Shown piece by piece: positions 7,601 to 15,530 of a stretch of DNA of 64,000 bases. The stretch's first letter is position 1. Each line of letters starts with the position of its first letter. A program made the translations under genes and the position numbers. The stretch is from assembly GCF_023017105.1 (NCBI RefSeq), contig NZ_JALKEV010000001.1, forward strand, positions 62,001 to 126,000, read 5' to 3'. Below the pieces are notes generated by a model that saw only the letters and a program-made list of their open reading frames with translations, did no database searches and was not told the DNA's origin. Source of the stretch: Halalkalibacter sp. APA_J-10(15). Its GTDB lineage: Bacteria > Bacillota > Bacilli > Bacillales > Bacillaceae_D.

Positions 7601-10600
7601 ATGAGACGAATCATGTATGTAAGTTTAATCGTACTACTCATATTTTCAAATTTGATCCCACTTCAACAAATTCGTGCTGAAGATAGTTTCGATGAGGCTA
7701 CTAGCATTGAGAGGGAATTTGAAGATGAAGCTTTACTGGGAGTTATAGAAGCTAAAATAAAGTCTATGGGGTATGCTCAATTATCGTATGAAGCGTTATC
7801 AGAGATGAAGCAGCTTACAAAGGTTAGAAATGAAGGAATTGAAAGCTTAAAAGGTATCGAGCTTTTAACCAATTTGACTGAGCTAGAAATGCGCTCAAAT
7901 AACATCTCTGATTTAGCGCCTCTTTCAACGCTAACGAAATTGGAGTTAATAGATTTAAGAGGAAATAACCTTTCCTCACTTGAAGGAATACAGACGTTAA
8001 CTAATTTGCTCGAGCTAGATATTCGTGATAACGACATGACTGATTTGCAGCCATTAGAAAATGTAGTTCAGTTACAAGTGTTAAGTGCAAGAGACAATCA
8101 AATTTCTGATCTAACGTCGCTAGCGAACTTGGCGAATTTAGTTGAGCTGAACCTACATTCAAATAACGTGAGCGAGTTAACACCTTTAATGAACGTATCG
8201 AAAATAGAAAGGCTAATTGTAAGAGGTAACGCGATAACCGATATTTCGCCGTTGCAATATTTAGTCGAGCTTGAAGATCTGAATATTCGCGATAATGACA
8301 TTACCGATATTAGCCCGTTACGGGATTTAGAGAAGCTACGAGTTCGGTTAAATCTCGACGGTAATCCGATCATTGATTTCTCACCTATTGCTCACTATTA
8401 TTATGAGATTGAAGATGTTGATTTTACTTTACCTTTGCCGTCAGAGCCGGATGAAGAAGAGCTTGATGGAGAAGCAGCAGAAATTCACCTATTATTTGAA
8501 GATAAGGTTTTGTTTCATGTGATAAATGAAGTGGTTAAGTCGAATGGTCACTCCCAATTATCGTATGAAGCATTGAAGGACGTGGAGACGTTAGCAAATG
8601 CTAGGAACTTACGTATAGAAAGCTTAAAAGGGATTGAGTTGTTAACTAATTTGAAAGAGCTAGACATGCGTTCAAATAACATCTCTGATTTAACACCCCT
8701 TTCTTCGTTAACGAAATTAGAATCAATTGATTTAAGAGAAAATAATATTTCTTCTCTTGAGGGGATTGAATCATTATCGAATTTGATTGAGCTTGATGTA
8801 CGATCGAACTCAATTGTGTCATTAGAACCTGTAAGACCGTTAGTATCACTTGAAGTTCTTGATATTCGCGATAATAGTGTTACTGATATTAAGCCTTTAG
8901 AAGGCTTAGTTCAATTAAAAGAATTAAGTGCTAGAAATAATGGCATTTCCGATTTGACGCCATTAACAAACCTTACAGAGCTAACGGACCTTAACTTACA
9001 TTCAAACCGAGTTAGCGATCTAACACCGTTAGCAAACTTAATGAAAATAGAAAGACTTGTATTAAGAAGAAACGACATTATTGATCTTTCGCCTTTACAA
9101 CATTTAGTCGTTCTAGAAGATTTGAATATTCGTGATAATCATATTACGGATATTCGTTCATTACGAGATTTGAAACACTTACGAGTACGCCTAAACCTTG
9201 ACGGAAACTCAATAAATGACTTTTCTCCAATTGCTCATTATTATGATGAAATTGAAGATGTTGATTTTGTTATACCTGGTCAAACAACGATTGATCTAGA
9301 GGCATTAAACCCGCTAGTTGGAAAAGATAGGATCGAAACAATTAAGAACGAAATCATTCGGTCAAATGAGCATATTGATGATCATAGTGTGAAAAATAGC
9401 AAGCTTGAAGGGTTAGCAGCAAGTCCTTTCGCTTTTTATCGAGGGACGGCAGCCTTATTTTTCCTTGATGTAAAAAATCATGTTGTAAACATTCCAGAAA
9501 ATTGGTCAGCCTTAAGTAAAGCAAATACGTGGGTCACAGGTGATCTGCATGTTGAGAACATCGGTTTTTATGGTAATCGAAATAAGGAAGCTATTTTTGA
9601 ATTAAATGATTTTGATGAAGCTGGAATTGCGCCTTTTTACTTTGATTTGTTGAACTATGGAACAAGCCTCTATCTTCTTAATGACTCTGCGCCGAATTTA
9701 CAGTTAAGTGCTGAGGAGATTGTTGGGGTCGTTGAAGCATATGGCTACTATTATCGGCAGGCGCTAGCGAATGCTGCCGATGGGTCCGTCAATGTTCAAG
9801 AGTATTATTTTACAGCAGATCAGCTAGATGGATTTATGGGGGAGTTTGCAAAAGAAGTGAGTAATGAGCCCTTGAATAATCAATTAACGACTTGGACAAC
9901 GATGCAGGCTGGCAGCCGTATGTTCGATTTAACAAATAATCGTCTTACGGAAGTAACAGTAGATGAATGGGAGGAGCTAGTACGCCATTGGGACTCTTAT
10001 GTTGACCAACTAGATGAAGAGATCATTGAAATGGTTGGGAAAGACTATTTCACGATTAAAGACATTGCACGTAGAGTCAATGCGGGGTTAGGTAGCTTAG
10101 GTTATGATCGTTTTTATGTTTTAATCGAAGGTGAAACGGAATTAGCAGAAGACGATATTATTTTAGATATTAAGGCACAAGGGCCGTCAGCTGTTGAATT
10201 ATCTGGTTTATTTGATCGGTCTGCATTCCCTACACATGCTAGTCGAACAATTAGTGGGGTACGCGCATTACACAATTTCCCTGATATTCATTGGGGAACG
10301 TTAGAAACGGATAACCAGTCATTTTTAGTTAAAGAACGTTCTCCTTATAAAGATGAAGTAGGTCCAACAGACTTTAATGGAATAGAAGACCTTAATCATT
10401 TTGTAAAAGCGAGTGCAGAAGTAACAGCATATGCACATAGTCGTGCGGCCATTGAATTAGGGAATGAATCATTTGCAACAGATCTAATGCATTCTTTTAA
10501 TACAGAGGTTCAGTCATTTGATGAGGAGTTGGCTGCGACAACATTGAATTATTACGCTCAAGTCGTTAAGGATCACCAATTATATGTGACACTATATAAT

Positions 10601-10921
10601 GAACAAGTATTTGATGAACCGGAAGAAAAAGAAGAAGAGCCGGAAGAGGGTAATAACGCAGAAGCTGGGAACGAAGAAGATAACAATAGCGGAGGCAAAG
10701 CGGGAAAGAACACTAACACAGAAGCTGGAAGCGACGAAAATAACAATAATGAAGAAAAGATAGAGAATGGTAACGAGCAGAGCGATCTGAAGGCTGATCG
10801 TCAGTTACCACAAACCGCAACGTCTATGTTTACTTACTTATTAATGGGAGTCTCGTTGTCTGTATTCGGAGGGATTCTCTTTATCAAATATCGTAGAAAA
10901 AAGCTCTTAACCATCCAATGA
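7601..10921 (+). CDS. cell-wall-anchored LRR protein with DUF2252 domain (LPQTA signal)
   Basis: A 1106-residue surface protein. Residues 1-26 are a signal peptide. Two internalin-like leucine-rich-repeat blocks (about 55-275 and 305-550) are tandem duplicates, each starting near LSYEAL, containing IESLKGIELLTNL and ending SPIAHYY.EIEDVDF. About residues 565-1010 are a DUF2252 domain: FAFYRGTAALFF (near 612), GDLHVENIGF (near 646) and NDFDEAG (near 668). These motifs resemble the HGDxHxxN and DxD sites of aminoglycoside-phosphotransferase-like kinases. An acidic Asn/Glu-rich linker leads to LPQTA (1069-1073), a hydrophobic helix and KYRRKK, a sortase signal. A PLAAGGAGGG-type site (AAGGAGGG) precedes the ATG. 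No sortase is in the window. The activity is unknown; an extracellular kinase-like role is inference. Confidence 0.88.
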   Translation: MRRIMYVSLIVLLIFSNLIPLQQIRAEDSFDEATSIEREFEDEALLGVIEAKIKSMGYAQLSYEALSEMKQLTKVRNEGIESLKGIELLTNLTELEMRSNNISDLAPLSTLTKLELIDLRGNNLSSLEGIQTLTNLLELDIRDNDMTDLQPLENVVQLQVLSARDNQISDLTSLANLANLVELNLHSNNVSELTPLMNVSKIERLIVRGNAITDISPLQYLVELEDLNIRDNDITDISPLRDLEKLRVRLNLDGNPIIDFSPIAHYYYEIEDVDFTLPLPSEPDEEELDGEAAEIHLLFEDKVLFHVINEVVKSNGHSQLSYEALKDVETLANARNLRIESLKGIELLTNLKELDMRSNNISDLTPLSSLTKLESIDLRENNISSLEGIESLSNLIELDVRSNSIVSLEPVRPLVSLEVLDIRDNSVTDIKPLEGLVQLKELSARNNGISDLTPLTNLTELTDLNLHSNRVSDLTPLANLMKIERLVLRRNDIIDLSPLQHLVVLEDLNIRDNHITDIRSLRDLKHLRVRLNLDGNSINDFSPIAHYYDEIEDVDFVIPGQTTIDLEALNPLVGKDRIETIKNEIIRSNEHIDDHSVKNSKLEGLAASPFAFYRGTAALFFLDVKNHVVNIPENWSALSKANTWVTGDLHVENIGFYGNRNKEAIFELNDFDEAGIAPFYFDLLNYGTSLYLLNDSAPNLQLSAEEIVGVVEAYGYYYRQALANAADGSVNVQEYYFTADQLDGFMGEFAKEVSNEPLNNQLTTWTTMQAGSRMFDLTNNRLTEVTVDEWEELVRHWDSYVDQLDEEIIEMVGKDYFTIKDIARRVNAGLGSLGYDRFYVLIEGETELAEDDIILDIKAQGPSAVELSGLFDRSAFPTHASRTISGVRALHNFPDIHWGTLETDNQSFLVKERSPYKDEVGPTDFNGIEDLNHFVKASAEVTAYAHSRAAIELGNESFATDLMHSFNTEVQSFDEELAATTLNYYAQVVKDHQLYVTLYNEQVFDEPEEKEEEPEEGNNAEAGNEEDNNSGGKAGKNTNTEAGSDENNNNEEKIENGNEQSDLKADRQLPQTATSMFTYLLMGVSLSVFGGILFIKYRRKKLLTIQ

Positions 10922-10948
10922 ATTAGTTGAAAAATACATTAAAAATTT

Positions 10949-10995
10949 AAAATCCATGTTTCACTATAAGCTTTACTAGTGGAACATGGATTTTT
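10949..10995 (+). terminator. intrinsic terminator after the LRR-DUF2252 gene
   Basis: Arms containing AATCCATGTTTCACTA and CTAGTGGAACATGGATT pair around a short loop, followed by TTTTT. The same hairpin sequence recurs at 35380-35424 after the other LPQTA protein. Confidence 0.8.
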
Positions 10996-11118
10996 AAAGC
11001 CAGTGAGCCATAATCTGTTGATATCGAAAAGGGAGCTTCTAAACAATATCTAGAGAGTGAATATGAGGTACAATGTGTTATTTCTAACCTGTTCCTCATC
11101 ATTTTTAATGAGTAAGTC

Positions 11119-11790
11119 TTAGAGGTGAACAGTATTTGATTGCGATTTTGGGTCAGCCTTCCTGTAGCTTCCTCTCCATAATTCGATAGAGATCCATACG
11201 CAGCCAATTGCAACTAATATTCCATGAGTCACTCTTAAAGGCTGGTCAAAGAAAAACTGTGGGAGATATAGAATCATGCCTAATGTAAGTGGAATGCCGC
11301 TTATTTTCTGATATTTGTCTGATTTCCATATGGAGATCGTTAGTAAAACGGACGCAATAGCGACAAGTAAGAGTCCGATAACAAATAGTATGAGACCTAC
11401 TCCAGATCGAACGATGTCCGCTTGACTAATTAAATCGGCGGACTGTTGATTGATGGCTTCTAGACCAATAGCGTAAAGGCCAAACGTTTCACCACCATAA
11501 AACGGCAAGGTGAGACCTACCCCTACTAAGCAAAGTACGAATGCCCAATAAGTAAGTGGTTTCTGTAAGGAGTGTAGAAGTCCATAAAAACCGAGCGGAA
11601 GTAGTGTGAAGGCGACCATGGCTAGAATATGAGATACTAGCCATTCAGTAGAAGCGAATGCAGCTGCACCTTGCAAAGATGCTTCATCTGAAAACGGACG
11701 TATGGCCGGATATAGGATGAATAATACACCTGAAATCATGAGTGAAATAGCACTTAAATAAACATGAAGATTTTTTATGGGCATTGCCAT
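11119..11790 (-). CDS. hypothetical integral membrane protein, about 7 segments
   Basis: A 223-residue protein with hydrophobic segments at about residues 10-28, 50-70, 80-98, 130-150, 165-180 and 190-205. I do not recognise the family; the general build is that of small multi-pass proteins such as DUF4386, but no signature could be confirmed. An AAAGGGG site lies 8 bases before ATG 11790. It stands alone between the LRR gene terminator and a gene-poor stretch. No function can be assigned. Confidence 0.7.
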   Translation of the reverse strand: MAMPIKNLHVYLSAISLMISGVLFILYPAIRPFSDEASLQGAAAFASTEWLVSHILAMVAFTLLPLGFYGLLHSLQKPLTYWAFVLCLVGVGLTLPFYGGETFGLYAIGLEAINQQSADLISQADIVRSGVGLILFVIGLLLVAIASVLLTISIWKSDKYQKISGIPLTLGMILYLPQFFFDQPLRVTHGILVAIGCVWISIELWRGSYRKADPKSQSNTVHL

Positions 11791-12008
11791 ACGAATTTCC
11801 CCTTTCTTGAAATGAAAGAAAATACATGAATGGAAAGTTAGAATTAAAAATGAAACGAATAGTTAGCAATTTAATTTTACTTTAACAATGTTTATCGCTA
11901 TTACTTTTTATGTAAATATTTCATAAATTTTTAATATAAATAGGTTACTAATGATATAGTTGATGACAATTGAAGGGGAAATGAATAGATAATTCTCACC
12001 TACATCTA

Positions 12009-12100
12009 TGGGTGTGATGATCATTTTGTTTTCACTCTGAAATAGCAGGGCACTCGTTTTTGAGTGTCCTTTTTGCTTGTTTCATAATTAAAGGAAATGG
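12009..12100 (+). pseudogene. collapsed remnant of a VOC gene with its terminator
   Basis: Three pieces of the VOC gene at 20787-21131 and its 3' flank survive in order: the start region (GGTGTGATGATCATT), an internal piece (CATTTTGTTTTCACTCTGA, against CATTTTGTTTTGACTCTGA at 20922), and the terminator plus trailer (GGCACTC hairpin, then TTTTTGCTTGTTTCATA). The deletion joins sit at short repeats (GATGATCATT against GATGACCATT), so the coding part probably shrank by repeat-mediated deletion. Confidence 0.6.
12049..12074 (+). terminator. intrinsic terminator left from the decayed VOC copy
   Basis: GGCACTC pairs with GAGTGTC and is followed by CTTTTT. The same hairpin follows the intact VOC gene at 21157. 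Confidence 0.7.
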
Positions 12101-12222
12101 TAATAAAAATGAAACATAGATTGACCATTTAACTTCAATTTAGATGCACCACGTAGAACCGCAACCTATGTACGTTTTTAAACATGGTCAGTAAACTACT
12201 AATAGGATAGGTTCTACTTAGT

Positions 12223-12257
12223 AGCAAGAGAGTAGATCATTGAAGCTACTCTCTTTA
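12223..12257. terminator. hairpin, probably terminator of the YetF-like gene
   Basis: The arms AAGAGAGTAG and CTACTCTCTT pair perfectly around a 10-base loop, with short T runs on both strands. It lies about 90 bases after the minus-strand DUF421 gene. Confidence 0.55.
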
Positions 12258-12342
12258 TGAAGTTCCAAGTATTTATGTAGACGTAAAAGAATTACATCAT
12301 CAGCTCACATAAAGGGTGCTAGCAACAATGTCTGTCTTACTC

Positions 12343-12960
12343 TCAATCCAAGTTCTCTTTAGGTTTTTCTGTATGCTTTCTATTTTTAACCTCAGTGAAT
12401 ATGTTATCTGACGCGTCTATTCGAGTTTGTGATGCTCCATTCTGGGGAGTAGAGTGAGTCATTTCGATTAGAGATTTTAGCATTTGAATGTCCTCTTTAG
12501 TAGCGTATTGTTTTTCGGGCTTTAGCATATAGCCTAACTGACCGTTTGATTCTATTGTAGCCCATTGTAAATCAGTAAAATGCTGAATACTTTGTTGTCT
12601 CATTCGTACTTCGAGCATATCAACCGTTAGCCGCAACTTTTTTAAATTGCTTTCATTAACTTGTCCGTTTTCGATTACGATAAGTGACTTTCCGTAAATT
12701 AACGTCTCTAGAGTATCGGATTTCAAAACGATATATTCAATAAAAAGAAGAGTCATCACCATTAAAACTGTAATCACCATTGTAATCCAAATGTTCCTGT
12801 CACCAAGAGGCTGGATAATTAGTGATCCAACAGCTATCATCATAACAGTCTGAGCAACCGTTAGCTGTGAAATTGATTTTCTGCCAGCTAACCGCAAAAT
12901 TAGAACTCCTCCAAAGACGACGACAACCGCTTTCCATATGAAGTGTAAATCCAAAAACAA
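12343..12960 (-). CDS. YetF/DUF421 family membrane protein
   Basis: A 205-residue protein of the DUF421 (YetF/YcaP) family. The N-terminal half has about three transmembrane helices and the family stretch LRLAGRKSISQLTVAQ. The soluble C-terminal part contains LIVIENGQVNESNLKKLRLTVDMLEVRMRQQSI, the characteristic strand-helix of this family. In B. subtilis several YetF-type proteins are linked to the spore or the cell envelope, without a firm biochemical role. The C-terminal 35 residues are polar and look disordered. A GGAGGGG site precedes ATG 12960. Confidence 0.83.
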   Translation of the reverse strand: MFLDLHFIWKAVVVVFGGVLILRLAGRKSISQLTVAQTVMMIAVGSLIIQPLGDRNIWITMVITVLMVMTLLFIEYIVLKSDTLETLIYGKSLIVIENGQVNESNLKKLRLTVDMLEVRMRQQSIQHFTDLQWATIESNGQLGYMLKPEKQYATKEDIQMLKSLIEMTHSTPQNGASQTRIDASDNIFTEVKNRKHTEKPKENLD

Positions 12961-13276
12961 CCCCTCCTTTCAAATAATGTATTTATGCTGTAAAACAAAT
13001 AGGTGCTGACGCTATTGTTTTGTTTTTATTGTGGATGATAACCTTCACTTTATTCTCTGCTCCTAAAAGATATCCGTTGTCTAATGGCATTTTTATTAAA
13101 GCTTTTTCTTTTATTCACGGTTTCAATCGTTTCTGCGTGAGGGATATTATATAACCTGCTTTTAGGTTCCTAATTTTTTTGAACAAGCGATATGCCGTTA
13201 TTTCACGAAAATAGATCTAAGGACATTGACTTTAATCTCAAATGTTTTGCCTTAATAGTTAATTTAGAATTTTAAA
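12961..13276. other. intergenic stretch without a recognised gene
   Basis: Between the DUF421 gene start and the padR promoter I see only an AT-rich hairpin near 12994-13024 (AAAACAAATAG pairing with CTATTGTTTTG, one mismatch). No open frame with a ribosome site was found. Confidence 0.4.
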
Positions 13277-13305
13277 TTGACAATAGGAAAAAAACATTCT
13301 ATAAT
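13277..13305 (+). promoter_or_regulatory. sigma-A promoter of the padR-ABC operon
   Basis: TTGACA at 13277-13282 and TATAAT at 13300-13305 are both perfect matches, with a 17-base spacer. Transcription should begin about 13312, just before the dyad at 13314. Confidence 0.8.
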
Positions 13306-13313
13306 TCTTTATA

Positions 13314-13329
13314 TATTCAACGTTGAATA
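13314..13329. promoter_or_regulatory. perfect 16-base palindrome, probable PadR operator
   Basis: TATTCAACGTTGAATA lies at the expected transcription start of padR. A degenerate second copy (TTGAATA, then TTGAGTATA) lies at 13922-13942, just before the ABC ATPase gene. This suggests autorepression plus local control of the exporter. The role is inferred. Confidence 0.6.
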
Positions 13330-13347
13330 AACAAAGGGGAATTCACT

Positions 13348-13881
13348 TTGACTAAATTATTAGTATTAGCAATGCTCAGCATTAAGCCAATGTCTGGATA
13401 CGAAATCAAATCCATGCTTGAATTGAATGACGCACAACGGTGGGCTGGTGTGCTGCCAGGATCGATCTATAATGCACTAAAAAAATTAGAAAAAGATCGC
13501 TATATTGAAATTGAGAGTCTCGAAAATAATGGACATAGACAAAAGGCAATCTACAAAATAACAGCCTTTGGCGAGGATTATCAGAAGCAACTAGCTTTGG
13601 ACTGTCTTGGAAATGCCAAAGTAAACTATCCGACTGATTTGTATTCGGGTATTTCCTTTGCTCACCAACTACCAAAAGAAAAAACAATAGAACAACTGAA
13701 AAAGAATAAAGATCAATTATATCTTGAATTACAAGCTGTTAAAACGGGATTTGAAGCAAAGGAAAGGGCGCTTCAAGGTGATATTCCGCAACTTACGATT
13801 ATCGTTTTTGAGCATATGTTTGAGATGATTGAATCACAAATAAAGGTAATAGATCGAGCTTTGGAAATCATTGAAGGTTAA
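13348..13881 (+). CDS. PadR family transcriptional regulator
   Basis: A 177-residue PadR regulator. The N-terminal winged helix includes LLVLAMLSIKPMSGYEIKSML and the PadR wing with LPGSIYNALKKLEKDRYIE, and the C-terminal helical part (about 95-175) mediates dimerisation. A TTG start at 13348 is chosen because AAAGGGG lies 8 bases upstream. PadR proteins typically repress multidrug or detoxification exporters; here the ABC-2 ATPase and permease follow directly. A strong promoter and a palindrome precede it. Confidence 0.88.
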   Translation: MTKLLVLAMLSIKPMSGYEIKSMLELNDAQRWAGVLPGSIYNALKKLEKDRYIEIESLENNGHRQKAIYKITAFGEDYQKQLALDCLGNAKVNYPTDLYSGISFAHQLPKEKTIEQLKKNKDQLYLELQAVKTGFEAKERALQGDIPQLTIIVFEHMFEMIESQIKVIDRALEIIEG

Positions 13882-13962
13882 TAAAAAATGTTAAGCCATT
13901 TGTAGTGGCTTTCATTTTTAGTTGAATAGTCAAAGTTGAGTATACAAAGGAGAGTATAGGTT

Positions 13963-14673
13963 ATGAAGCTTATTGAGTTGAAACATATTGAGAAACGTTT
14001 TAAAGGAAGAAAAATCATTAAGGATATCAATTTTTCTATCCATTCAAATGAAGTTGTAGCACTGGTTGGAACAAATGGAGCTGGCAAAACGACTACTATC
14101 AGGATGATTTTAGGTATTACTAGCCCTGATCATGGAGAGGTATTTCGCTGGACAAAAGACTTTAATAAAAAAGTGGGTGTTCAGCTTCAAGCTACTCCTT
14201 TTTTTGAAGGGTTTAATGTAGAAGATAATTTGAAACTATTTTCTACATTTTATCAAGCACCATTAACGAATGAAGAATTGGATGCCATTTTAACAAAGTA
14301 TCAGCTGTTAGATGCAAAAAGGACCAATGCCTCTAAGCTGTCTTTAGGACAACAAAAACGGTTGGCCATTAGCATTACAACTTTACACAATCCAGATTTT
14401 GTGATATTAGATGAGCCTTCTGCTGGTCTCGATCCAAGTGGACAACGTGAAGTACAGAACATGATTCATCGTTTAAAGCAACAAGGCAAAAGTATCTTAT
14501 TTTCCTCCCATGATATGTTAGAGGTCAAGAATACAGCTGATCGAGTATTGGTTATGGACGATGGTAGACTTTTGGAAAATGGAAAACCGTTAGAACTACT
14601 AGGGAAATATGATGCAACAGACTTAGAGGAACTATTTTATATCTTGACAAGGAAGGAGAATCCATATGTTTAA
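13963..14673 (+). CDS. ABC-2 type exporter ATP-binding protein
   Basis: A 236-residue ABC ATPase. Walker A is GTNGAGKT, the signature is LSLGQQKR and Walker B is FVILDEPSAGLD, followed by the H-loop SSHD. It is of the CcmA/drug-exporter type and forms an exporter with the next gene, whose start it overlaps by 8 bases. An AAAGGAG site precedes ATG 13963. With a PadR regulator in front, export of a toxic small molecule or antimicrobial is plausible; the substrate is unknown. Confidence 0.88.
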   Translation: MKLIELKHIEKRFKGRKIIKDINFSIHSNEVVALVGTNGAGKTTTIRMILGITSPDHGEVFRWTKDFNKKVGVQLQATPFFEGFNVEDNLKLFSTFYQAPLTNEELDAILTKYQLLDAKRTNASKLSLGQQKRLAISITTLHNPDFVILDEPSAGLDPSGQREVQNMIHRLKQQGKSILFSSHDMLEVKNTADRVLVMDDGRLLENGKPLELLGKYDATDLEELFYILTRKENPYV

Positions 14674-15376
14674 TATTACCCGTATTACACTATATAAAAA
14701 TATGAAAGATGCTTATTTATTATTTTGGTCAATCTTTCTTCCACTCGCTGTTTTATTCGGGTTGAATTATTTTAATATTGATGTATCAATGAATACTCTG
14801 CTTGGAGTTTTAAGTATTAGTATTTTTTTCTACTGTTGTATAACGAATTCCTTTTCAGTTTATTCACAACGGAAAAGAGGGGTCTTTGATTTATTAAAGA
14901 TCACACCATTCTCATTATGGAAGTATCTTTCTGCTATAACGTTTAGTCAAACAATCATTGCCTGCTCAGTTTCAATTGTTTTATTATTCGTAGAGAATAG
15001 CCTGTTCCATTTCAATATGTCAGCCTTAAGTATTTTTCTTTTCATTCCGCTATTTTGGGTAGGTTCCGCTATTTTCACATTGTTAGGATTTGCACTTTCG
15101 AGTTTGCCAAAAAATGAAGGACAATTAAGTATCACCACAAACTTAATTATGCTTCCTCTTATATTGTGTAGCAGCATTTTTTTTAATATTGCAGGAGCTC
15201 CTAAGATTGTACAATGGATAAGCTGGGTCAACCCATTTGAATGGTTGCAAAGAGGTTATCGAGCTGCTTTAGAAATGGACCTAAGCTTTTGGGCTCTTTC
15301 TATACTGATACTTTTCGCGATGCTGTCTATGTTTCTCTTTGTCGCTAAAGTAAGCTTCCGTAATAACGAAAAGTAA
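14666..15376 (+). CDS. ABC-2 type exporter permease
   Basis: A 236-residue integral membrane protein with six hydrophobic segments, including PLAVLFGLNYF near 30, SISIFFYCCITNSF near 55 and a re-entrant-like segment around 140-175. The WVNPFEWLQRGYRAAL stretch near the C-terminus is typical of ABC-2 permeases. A GGAAGGAG site lies inside the end of the ATPase gene, so the two are translationally coupled. It carries the substrate path for the exporter. No obvious terminator with a T run was found after it. Confidence 0.83.
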   Translation: MFNITRITLYKNMKDAYLLFWSIFLPLAVLFGLNYFNIDVSMNTLLGVLSISIFFYCCITNSFSVYSQRKRGVFDLLKITPFSLWKYLSAITFSQTIIACSVSIVLLFVENSLFHFNMSALSIFLFIPLFWVGSAIFTLLGFALSSLPKNEGQLSITTNLIMLPLILCSSIFFNIAGAPKIVQWISWVNPFEWLQRGYRAALEMDLSFWALSILILFAMLSMFLFVAKVSFRNNEK

Positions 15377-15530
15377 GAAGTGGGCTGAATTTATTACTAT
15401 GAGTTAGAAGGGTGTGTTAAAACTCTATAAATGTAAAACGTAATTTCGCCATCGGTTAAACGTTGGTAAAGCAGACTTCCAGTTTCTTTTTGCATTGACA
15501 GTGAAATAAAGTGGTTACTATAATTAATGT

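Larger units (their letters stand above)
11791..12342. other. gene-poor stretch with a decayed VOC gene copy and terminators
   Basis: No intact gene. Bases 12011-12100 are a collapsed copy of the VOC gene at 20787 and its terminator (see separate entry). A hairpin at 12223-12257 (AAGAGAGTAG with CTACTCTCTT) can end transcripts on either strand, and may serve the YetF-like gene, which ends at 12343. Nothing else was recognised. Confidence 0.5.
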
